Origin: Nitrososphaerota archaeon
Lineage (GTDB): Archaea > Thermoproteota > Nitrososphaeria > Conexivisphaerales > Conexivisphaeraceae
Assembly: GCA_009903775.1 (NCBI GenBank)
Contig: WYEM01000081.1
Coordinates: 1-64,000 of the forward strand
Length of the DNA stretch: 64,000 nt
Reading direction: 5' to 3'
The translations under genes and the position numbers were made by a program. Below are positions 30,272 to 37,216 of this stretch, piece after piece. The first letter of the stretch is position 1. Every line of letters starts with the position of its first letter. The notes below the pieces were generated by a model. The model was not told the origin of the DNA. It did no database searches and saw nothing but the letters and a program-made list of their open reading frames with translations.

Positions 30272-30988
30272 TCACCTGTCGAGCGTGATGAATGAGGCGA
30301 CCGGCACCCTCAGGTCCTCCCTCAGCCTGTCCAGGGCCTGCCGGAACCCGACCACGGAGAAGACGCCTGCGACGCTGGATCTGACCGCGCCGCAGAGCAT
30401 GGCCATAGCCTTCACCGTGGCGCCGGTCCTTATTACGTCGTCGACGAGCAACGCGTAGTCGCCCCTCCTGGCCGCCTTCCTGGGCAGGTATATATAGCGA
30501 TAGGCCCCGGACTCGAAGACCTGGCGGGCCTCCACGAAGTCCCTGATGCCCAGCTTCTTGCTCTTCCGGACCACGGCCATGCGCGTGCCCAGGGCCTCGG
30601 CGAACTGGTAGGCCACGGGGATCCCATCCGACTCCATGGTCATTACGTAGTCCACCTTGAGGCCGGAGAACCACTCGCGCTGCGACTCCACCACGTGGCG
30701 CAGCAGCGACGGGTCATGAGTTATGTCCGTCACGTCCACGCCCCCCACATCGTCCCTCCTTATCCTGGACTCCACCTCCCTGGAGAGCTCCGAGCGGAAG
30801 AGCGCCATTATGCGCCTGGCGACCTCCAGGCTCGGCACGACGAGCCCGTTCACGTAGCGGCTGAGGACTGTGGGCGGCAGCCCGAGCTGGGGCGACAGCT
30901 CGCTGTAGCGCATCCTCCCCTTGAGTATCCTCAGGGCCTCCGCGGACTCCATCCTGAACCTGAGCTCCTCGGCCCTCCTGAGCACCAT
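30272..30988 (-). CDS. GfcR-like regulator: HTH plus phosphoribosyltransferase domain
   Basis: A 238-residue protein. Residues ~10-70 are a Xre/Cro-like HTH (MRYSELSPQLGLPPTVLSRY); residues ~90-235 are a type I phosphoribosyltransferase fold with the PRPP loop LLVDDVIRTGATVKAM. Archaeal GfcR proteins of this architecture regulate sugar or nucleotide genes; its position directly upstream of guaA suggests purine control through PRPP sensing. ATG 30988 is ~27 nt after AAATTTAAT (minus strand, 31011-31020); TTG 31030, downstream of a second box A (CCTATAAG), would add 14 residues. Confidence 0.75.
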   Translation of the reverse strand: MVLRRAEELRFRMESAEALRILKGRMRYSELSPQLGLPPTVLSRYVNGLVVPSLEVARRIMALFRSELSREVESRIRRDDVGGVDVTDITHDPSLLRHVVESQREWFSGLKVDYVMTMESDGIPVAYQFAEALGTRMAVVRKSKKLGIRDFVEARQVFESGAYRYIYLPRKAARRGDYALLVDDVIRTGATVKAMAMLCGAVRSSVAGVFSVVGFRQALDRLREDLRVPVASFITLDR

Positions 30989-31031
30989 GTGGGATGCTAT
31001 TTTGCAAGCCTCAATTAAATTTTGATGCAAC

Positions 31032-31358
31032 TTATAGGTAAATTTTACTCAAAAATGGTAAGGAGGGCCGTCGGATCCCGAGGCCGAACCCCCGCAGGAA
31101 GCGGTCCATCCTCCTGAGCTCCTCCAGGAACTTCCTGCCCTCCGCGGTGATCTCCAGGTACCTGGCGTCGCCGTCCCTCGAGTCCAGCAGGAGCCCCCTG
31201 CTCTCGAGCTCCCCCAGGAACCTGAGGAACCTGTCGTATGGGACGCCGGACGCGCTCAGGACCTTTGTTATCCTCGCCCTCCCCCCCTCGCGCTCCACGG
31301 CGTCCAGGACGTCCAGGTATATCCTCAGCCTGCTCCTCTCGGGCCTCCTCCTAGACAA
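31032..31358 (-). CDS. Winged-helix transcriptional regulator (HTH_45-like)
   Basis: A 108-residue basic protein with the single-domain archaeal wHTH pattern RSRLRIYLDVLDAVEREGG, GVPYDRFLRFLGELESRGLL and YLEITAEGRKFLEELRRMD. It overlaps the upstream membrane-protein gene by 8 bp (TTG 31358), so the pair forms an operon. A decayed copy of the same pair sits at 45.8-46.2 kb. Ligand and targets are unknown; its start is within the membrane gene and its stop lies just before the GfcR-like promoter. Confidence 0.75.
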   Translation of the reverse strand: MSRRRPERSRLRIYLDVLDAVEREGGRARITKVLSASGVPYDRFLRFLGELESRGLLLDSRDGDARYLEITAEGRKFLEELRRMDRFLRGFGLGIRRPSLPFLSKIYL

Positions 31359-32007
31359 TGTGCCTCCCCCTGAGCAGGAACGCCAGGAGAAGCGCGAACC
31401 CGGCGAACCTAACGGCGTTCCCCGCCAGGTAGTAGGTGAAGAACCCCATGGGATAGGCGAGCATCACCGCGTGGCCCGCGAGCATCAGGACGAACGCTGA
31501 GAGGACCATCCCGGAGAATGATCCGCTGGACCTCAGCTGCAGCGCGTCCATGACGACGAGCGCGAGGAAGACTATCGACGCCAGCTGGATCGCGTCGAAG
31601 AACGCAGTGTTCACCACGAGGGCCCTCCTGAGCTCCCAGGGCGCCAGGTAGGCTGCGTACGCCTCGGCCGGCCCCAGCTGGGGGACGGGCGGCGAGCCGG
31701 CGGAGTACACCACTTCCGTGTACCCGACGGCCAGAATCAGATAGGCGATCAGCTGCAGGGTCAGGTAGAGGTATGAGGATACCCTGAAGAGCTCCGCATA
31801 GGCCACCAGGGGATGCGCGTACAGCGCGAGCGCGAGCGAGCCCTCGAGGAGGAGGCCGAGCCCCAGGAGCGAGAAGCTGACACCGAGGAACCAGGGCACG
31901 GACCCGCCCGCGAACCTCCTGTACCTGTAGGCGGCGTACGCCACCGCGACGGCGACGGCGCCGCTGGCCATGTCGAGCGCCGAGATCGTCGGCAGGTAGC
32001 AGGGCAT
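31351..32007 (-). CDS. Six-helix membrane protein paired with wHTH regulator
   Basis: 218 residues with about six hydrophobic segments; landmarks are the N-terminal MPCYLPTISALDMASGAVAV, YLTLQLIAYLILAVGYTEVV in the middle and GNAVRFAGFALLLAFLLRGR at the end. No enzyme motif. ATG 32007 lies ~27 nt after CCTTTTACGG on the minus strand, a weak box A. The fixed pairing with a wHTH gene, repeated as a relic elsewhere in the window, suggests a membrane sensor-regulator unit; that is inference. Confidence 0.6.
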   Translation of the reverse strand: MPCYLPTISALDMASGAVAVAVAYAAYRYRRFAGGSVPWFLGVSFSLLGLGLLLEGSLALALYAHPLVAYAELFRVSSYLYLTLQLIAYLILAVGYTEVVYSAGSPPVPQLGPAEAYAAYLAPWELRRALVVNTAFFDAIQLASIVFLALVVMDALQLRSSGSFSGMVLSAFVLMLAGHAVMLAYPMGFFTYYLAGNAVRFAGFALLLAFLLRGRHIV

Positions 32008-32051
32008 ATCCAAGCGCTGGCGGGGGGGATCCGTAAAAGGGAAGCGGTCGC

Positions 32052-33035
32052 CTAGACCAGGTGGCAGGCCACCCAGTGGCCCGGGCTCACCTCCCTGAGC
32101 CTCGGGACCTCGGTCCTGCATCTGTCGAACGCGTAGGGGCACCTGGGGTGGAAGGGGCAGCCGGGCGGCGGGCTCAGGGGGCTCGGCAGCTCCCCCTTGG
32201 CCTTCACCTCCACCTTGGGGGCGGTCGGATCCGGTATGGGGACAGCCGCCAGGAGGGCCTGCGTGTACGGGTGGAGGGGGTTCCTGACGAGCTCCTCGGA
32301 GTCCGCGACCTCCACGAGCCTCCCCAGGTACATGACGGCTATCCTGTCCGACATGTGCTTCGCTATCGCCAGGTCGTGCGTGATGAACAGGAAGGATATC
32401 CCGTACTTCTCGCGCAGGTCCAGCATGACGTTGAGCACCTCCCCTCTTATGGAGACGTCCAGCATCGAGACGGGCTCGTCCGCCACTATGAACTCCGGCC
32501 TCATTGCGAGGGCCCTGGCTATTGCGACCCTCTGCCTCTGGCCGCCGCTCAGCTCGTGCGGGTAGCGGCTGGCGAACTCCTCCGGCGGCAGCAGCCTCAC
32601 GTCCTCGAGCGAGCGCATCACCCTGTCCTCCAGCTCCTTCCCGCTAGCGATCCTGTTTATCAGGAGGCCCTCGGACACGATGTCGAAGACGCTCATCCGG
32701 GGGTTTATCGAGTCGTAAGGATCCTGGAAGATCATCTGGAGCCTGCCCCTGTACTTCCTCAGCGCGGGGCCGTCGAGGGACGCGATGTCGACGCCATCGT
32801 ATATTATCTGCCCGCCCGTCGGGTTCACCAGGCGCACGATCGCCTTCCCGAGCGTCGTCTTACCGCTGCCGGTCTCGCCGACGAGCCCGACCACCTCGCC
32901 GCGGCCGATGTCCATGCTCACGTCGTCGACCGCCCTCACGTATAGCTTGGTGCCGGTTATCTTGCTCAGCAGCCCCCTGTAGAACGGGTAGTACACCTTC
33001 AGGCCCCTCACGGAGATCAGCTCGCCCATCGGCAT
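32052..33035 (-). CDS. Peptide/sugar ABC transporter ATPase (OppF/DppF type)
   Basis: A 327-residue cytoplasmic ATPase. Walker A GETGSGKTTLG, Q-loop MIFQDPYDSINPRM, signature LSGGQRQRVAIARAL, Walker B FIVADEPVSMLD, switch His in FLFITHDLAIAKH, then the Opp-type C-terminal Cys cluster CPFHPRCPYAFDRC. ATG 33035 overlaps a TGA as TGATG, with the TGA one frame off the upstream oppD. It is last in the importer operon that starts at 39.9 kb. Its final 117 bp are identical to those of oppD. Confidence 0.9.
   Translation of the reverse strand: MPMGELISVRGLKVYYPFYRGLLSKITGTKLYVRAVDDVSMDIGRGEVVGLVGETGSGKTTLGKAIVRLVNPTGGQIIYDGVDIASLDGPALRKYRGRLQMIFQDPYDSINPRMSVFDIVSEGLLINRIASGKELEDRVMRSLEDVRLLPPEEFASRYPHELSGGQRQRVAIARALAMRPEFIVADEPVSMLDVSIRGEVLNVMLDLREKYGISFLFITHDLAIAKHMSDRIAVMYLGRLVEVADSEELVRNPLHPYTQALLAAVPIPDPTAPKVEVKAKGELPSPLSPPPGCPFHPRCPYAFDRCRTEVPRLREVSPGHWVACHLV
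32056..32172. repeat. 117-bp exact direct repeat, copy 1 (3' end of oppF)
   Basis: Identical to 33044-33160. It encodes the Cys-rich C terminus (CPFHPRCPYAFDRC to WVACHLV) of both ATPases. The boundaries are sharp, and a second shared patch encodes NPLHPYTQALL. This is most simply gene conversion between the adjacent paralogues. Confidence 0.92.
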
Positions 33036-33984
33036 CACCTCGCACCAGGTGGCAGGCCACCCAGTGGCCCGGGCTCACCTCCCTGAGCCTCGGGACCTCG
33101 GTCCTGCATCTGTCGAACGCGTAGGGGCACCTGGGGTGGAAGGGGCAGCCGGGCGGCGGGTCGGCCAGGTTCGGGGGGGACCCGGGCAGGAAGGAGAAGC
33201 GCTGCCTCCTCGCCCTCACGTCGGGGAACGCCTTCAGGAGGGCCTGCGTGTACGGGTGGAGGGGGTTCCTGTAGAGCTCGACCGCCGGCGCCCTCTCCAC
33301 GACCCTCCCGCCGTAGTATATTATCACGGTGTCCGCGAGCTCGGCGATCACCGAGAGGTCATGCGTGATCAGGATCATGCCCATGTTGTGCCTGGCGCGG
33401 AGGTCCTCGAGCAGCCTCAGTATCTGAGCCTGGACTATAACGTCGAGCGCCGTGGTAGGCTCGTCGAGTATCACGAGCTCCGGGCTGTTTATCAGGGCCA
33501 TCGCTATTGCAACTCTCTGCCTCTGGCCGCCGCTCAGCTCGTGCGGGTAGCTGCCGAGCCTGTCGCGGCCCACGCCGACCTCGTCCAGGAGCTCCGCGGC
33601 CGCGCGGAGGGCCTCCTCCCTCCCGACGTCCCTGTGCGCGAGCACGGCCTCGGCGAGTTGGTCCCCCACGGTGAAGACCGGGTCCAGCGCGTTCATGGAT
33701 GCCTGGGGGACGTATGACATCTTAGCCCCCCTGATCCGCCTGAGGTCGTCCTCGCCCATCGCCAGGAGGTCCTCGCCGTCCAGGAGCACGCGGCCGCGCT
33801 CCACCACCGCGTACCTGGGGAGCAGCCTGAGCAGGGTCAGCGCCAGGGAGGACTTCCCGCTGCCGGACTCGCCGGCGATCCCGACTATCTCCCCCCTACC
33901 CACGTCGAACGTCACGTCCTGCACCGCCCTCACGCGCCCCTCCCTCGTCGCGTAGTGCATAGTCAGGTCCTCCACCCTGAGCAC
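33035..33984 (-). CDS. Peptide/sugar ABC transporter ATPase (OppD/DppD type)
   Basis: About 315 residues. Walker A GESGSGKSSLAL, Q-loop YVPQASMNALDP, signature LSGGQRQRVAIAMAL, Walker B LVILDEPTTALD, His loop MILITHDLSVIAE, and the same CPFHPRCPYAFDRC end as its partner. GTG 33984 is preceded by a displaced TGA of the secreted-protein gene. After ACHLV the frame continues (RGDADG...) through oppF to 32860; the obvious TGA at 33035-33037 is one nucleotide off. Conversion of the 3' end from oppF could have removed the natural end. Confidence 0.88.
33044..33160. repeat. 117-bp exact direct repeat, copy 2 (3' end of oppD)
   Basis: Second copy of 32056-32172. In oppF the repeat ends in-frame with GTC TAG; here it is followed by GTG CGA and no in-frame stop. 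Confidence 0.92.
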
Positions 33985-34002
33985 GGGCTCGACCAGCTCG
34001 GC

Positions 34003-34645
34003 TCACCCCCGACGAGACCAGCTGGTACTCGAAGCGGTACGAGTACACGGGGGTCAGCAGGAGCCCGGTGGCGTCCCGCAGGGCGCTGGTGGTCGCGTTG
34101 TAGTCGTAGTACCAGTACTGGATGGAGACCAGGTCGGAGCCGTTGTAGATGGCTATCGTCGCCGAGACGAGCACGGAGCCGTTGGCCCTCGTCGCCAGGT
34201 AATTGTATTCGGCCCTGTAACCCCCCACGGTCGCGTTGCCGCCGCCGCTCCCCGCGCCGACGCTGGGGGAGATGAACAGGGGCATCCCGAACCCCGCGTA
34301 GTAGGTCGTCAGGTTGGACGGGATCAGCGCGTACGAGTAGTTGAGCGTCCTCCGGGGGTTGGCGACGCTGGAGTTGTATGAGATCAGGGGCTCGTAGTAG
34401 AACCTGATCAGGTCACCGTCCACGGAGACCACCTGGATCCTGAACTCGTTGAGGGCCGTCCCCAGGCGGACGTCGCCCAAGTACGCTGAGATTGTGTAAT
34501 TGTAGACCGCGGTGTAACTGGGGCCGAGGCCCGCGGGTTCGGGCCCCGCGGGCTGGCGCTGGTGGAGCGCGAACGCCGCGGCCGCGTCGGCCGCGGCGGC
34601 GATGGCGACCGAGAGCAGCAGCAGGGCGCGACTCATCCCCCTCAT
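34003..34645 (-). CDS. Secreted protein of the ABC importer operon
   Basis: About 214 residues: an Ala-rich signal peptide (SRALLLLSVAIAAAADAAAA) and then an extracellular beta-rich domain with many NxS/T sites (for example YNYTISA, LNYSYAL, YNGSDLV). No family recognised. It lies between permease DppC (ATGA overlap) and ATPase OppD, so it is part of the importer operon and may be an accessory binding or assembly protein. The stop expected after EYQLVSSG (TGA at 34003-34005) is one nucleotide out of frame; the frame continues to 33896 in oppD. Confidence 0.7.
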
Positions 34646-36123
34646 CTCTGCCTCAACCTCGGGTTGAAGATCTCGTCGAGCGCGTAGCCCAGCAGGACGA
34701 ATGACAGCGACAGCAGCACTATTGCTATGCCGGGGAAGATGAACCACCACCAGCCGAAGCCGTAGTACGCGGCGGACGCCGCGTGATCGAAGGCCTTCGA
34801 GAGCATCCTGCCCCACGTGGGCACCGTGGACGCGCCGGGGAACAGGAAGTCCAGCGCGGCCTCGGTCAGTATGAAGCCGGGGACGTTGAGCGCGAGGTTC
34901 GCGTAGACGAGGCCCATCACGTTGGGCAGTATGTGCCTGCGTATTATGTGCAGCCTGCCGGCCCCGAGCCCCCTCGCCGCCTCTACGTAGCCGCGCTCCT
35001 TCAGCGAGAGGGTCTGGGATCTTATGACCCTGGCGACGGCCGGCCATGAGAGCACGACGAACAGCAGGATGAGCCACAGATAGAGCTCCGAGGAGAGGAA
35101 GGCGGAATGCGTCAGCATGTACACCACGACTATCGCCAGCGGCAGGAACGGTATGACGAGGAACACGTCGGCGACCCTCATCAGGAACTCGTCGACGGCG
35201 CCGCCGAACACGCCCGCGATCACCCCCAGGTACATGCCCACCACCACCGTGAATATGGAGGCCAGCAGCCCCACCTCTATCGATATCCTGGAGCCCCAGA
35301 CGAACTGCGACCAGAGGTCGCGCCCCATGTTGTCGGATCCCAGGAGGCCGTACTGCCTGCCGTAGACGAAGAGGAATGGATAGGCGAGCTCGACCTTCAG
35401 GCTGCCGGGCGAGGACCCGCCCAGCGCCACCACCTGGACCACCAGCGTGTAGTTGCCGCGCTCGCTCAGGATGTCGAGGCCGGTGTTCGTCATGCCGAGC
35501 CCCGAGGGCCCGAAGGCGGCCAGGTTCACGTCCGGCAGCGTGGTCGACAGGTACGCTATGTTCCAGTTGCCGAGCCGGAAGCCGTTGTCGTAGCTTATGT
35601 CCTCCTGGAAGGAGCTCGACATCACCTCGTAGGAGGTCAGGCGCACGACCGTGCCGTCCGGCCTCACCAGGAGGAAGCGCAGGTAGAAGTCCGACAAGTT
35701 CTCCACCGAGATCGGCTTCACCAGCGCGCCGAAGGCGAATTCGTAGGGCGGCTCGTATTCGTAGTTGAAGGTGTAGTTGGCGGTGTACACCACATCGCGG
35801 GAGCCGGGGGGAACGAGCGCGGATATCAGCGCGGCATCGGCGCTCGGCACGCCCTGCCTGGTCCTAGACACGAGATCGCCGGGGGGCTGGGCCTGGACCA
35901 GCTCCACGCTGGCGCCCGGGCCGGCGGCGGACCTCCAGGCGGACATCGAGGGGGGCACCGCGCTGAGGTTCGGGGGGAGTCCCCTGTACTGCGGGAACAC
36001 GGTCGCCCAGGCCGGGACCGCCCACGGGCCGGCCACGTAGGGCTGCGTCGGGCTGGGCCCGGCTATGTGAGGGGCGAGGAGCGCCATGAGGCCGAAGAAC
36101 GCTATTATCACGACGCCGGCCAT
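34642..36123 (-). CDS. ABC transporter permease (DppC type) with large extracytoplasmic insert
   Basis: A 493-residue permease. The first helix (GVVIIAFFGLMALLAPHIAG) is followed by a ~220-residue Pro/Ser/Tyr-rich extracytoplasmic insert, then the typical five-helix BPD transport domain with the EAA loop ERGYVEAARGLGAGRLHIIRRHILPNV... region and GRDLWSQFVWGSRISIEVG. Usual DppC proteins are ~300 residues, so the insert is notable. ATG 36123 is the first start after the in-frame TGA of dppB; family members usually have ~12 residues more, so the N terminus may be slightly short. Confidence 0.85.
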   Translation of the reverse strand: MAGVVIIAFFGLMALLAPHIAGPSPTQPYVAGPWAVPAWATVFPQYRGLPPNLSAVPPSMSAWRSAAGPGASVELVQAQPPGDLVSRTRQGVPSADAALISALVPPGSRDVVYTANYTFNYEYEPPYEFAFGALVKPISVENLSDFYLRFLLVRPDGTVVRLTSYEVMSSSFQEDISYDNGFRLGNWNIAYLSTTLPDVNLAAFGPSGLGMTNTGLDILSERGNYTLVVQVVALGGSSPGSLKVELAYPFLFVYGRQYGLLGSDNMGRDLWSQFVWGSRISIEVGLLASIFTVVVGMYLGVIAGVFGGAVDEFLMRVADVFLVIPFLPLAIVVVYMLTHSAFLSSELYLWLILLFVVLSWPAVARVIRSQTLSLKERGYVEAARGLGAGRLHIIRRHILPNVMGLVYANLALNVPGFILTEAALDFLFPGASTVPTWGRMLSKAFDHAASAAYYGFGWWWFIFPGIAIVLLSLSFVLLGYALDEIFNPRLRQR

Positions 36124-36177
36124 GCCGGTTTTGTTGCGGAGGAGCAGCCTGAGCGAGCTCTCCTTCGGCGAGCCGCG

Positions 36178-37182
36178 TCACCTCCTTATCCTGGGGTCCA
36201 GGAGCCCGTAGAGCAGGTCCGCTATCAGGTTGGCCAGCACCACCATGAGCGATATCACGAAGAATATCGCCTGCTCCAGCGGGAAGTCCTGAGTGATTAT
36301 CGCCATGTAGGTCCAGTAGCCGAGCCCCGGCCACCCGAATATCGTCTCGGTTATGACCGCGCCGGAGAGGACGAAGCCCAGGGATATCGCGAAGACCGTC
36401 ATGACGGGCAAAACCGCGTTCCTGAGGACGTGCCTGTACAGCACGTCCCTCTCCCTGAGCCCCTTGGCCCTCGCCATCAGGATGTAGTCCTCGCCCATCA
36501 CCTCCAGCGCGGAGCTCCTCATTATCAGGTAGAACCCGCCTATGCTTATGAGCGTGAGGGACAGGAAGGGAAGGGCCATGGCCCTCAGGACCGCCGCGTA
36601 GTAGGAGGCGCCGGTGAACTGCGACATGTAGGCGGCGGCGCTCGACGGCGCCAGCTTGAGATAATAGGCGAAGGCGAGGAGGAGCAGCATCCCTATCCAG
36701 AAGGACGGCATCGAGTAGAGGAAGAGCAGCGTGACGAATGAGACCTTGTCGGCCGGCCTCCCCCTCCTGCTGGCCGAGAATACTCCTAGGTACTCGCCGA
36801 TTATGAAGGAGGCCACCGTGGAGCCGCCCAGCAGCAGGATCGTGTAGGGGGCGAACCTGGCTATGGTTGCCGACACGGGCCCGCTGAGCACCCCTCCCAC
36901 GTTGTAGCCGAAGTGGAACGTGAAGAGGGACTCCATGTACCTCAGGAACCTGTACTGGATCGGCAGGTTGAACCCGAGCTCGGAAATCACGCGCTCCCTT
37001 ATCTCGGTTATGTACTGGAGGTTGTGCGACGTGCTTATCGCCGGGACGTACCACACCTCGGGGTTTATGCCGAGCAGCGTGAAGGGCATCACCTGGAAGA
37101 GCAGGAAGTTTATCGCCGCGACGACCACCATTATGACCGCTGTGAGCGCGAGCCTCCTGAGTATGTAACCCACTAGGCTCAA
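36178..37182 (-). CDS. ABC transporter permease (DppB type)
   Basis: A 334-residue permease with six membrane helices. YILRRLALTAVIMVVVAAIN at the start and the EAA loop DYILMARAKGLRERDVLYRH followed by VITETIFGWPGLGYWTYMAI are standard DppB features; it ends LLYGLLDPRIRR. TTG 37182 or GTG 37173 starts translation, 35 nt after the binding-protein stop. It pairs with DppC to form the importer channel. Confidence 0.92.
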   Translation of the reverse strand: MSLVGYILRRLALTAVIMVVVAAINFLLFQVMPFTLLGINPEVWYVPAISTSHNLQYITEIRERVISELGFNLPIQYRFLRYMESLFTFHFGYNVGGVLSGPVSATIARFAPYTILLLGGSTVASFIIGEYLGVFSASRRGRPADKVSFVTLLFLYSMPSFWIGMLLLLAFAYYLKLAPSSAAAYMSQFTGASYYAAVLRAMALPFLSLTLISIGGFYLIMRSSALEVMGEDYILMARAKGLRERDVLYRHVLRNAVLPVMTVFAISLGFVLSGAVITETIFGWPGLGYWTYMAIITQDFPLEQAIFFVISLMVVLANLIADLLYGLLDPRIRR

Positions 37183-37216
37183 ACTGGATGGGGAAAAATG
37201 GTTTGAGGTTAATTAA

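Noticed and set aside
33049-33717. Antisense open frames over the ABC transporter ATPases
   Set aside because: They are mirror frames of strongly conserved ATPase genes and show no motif of their own.
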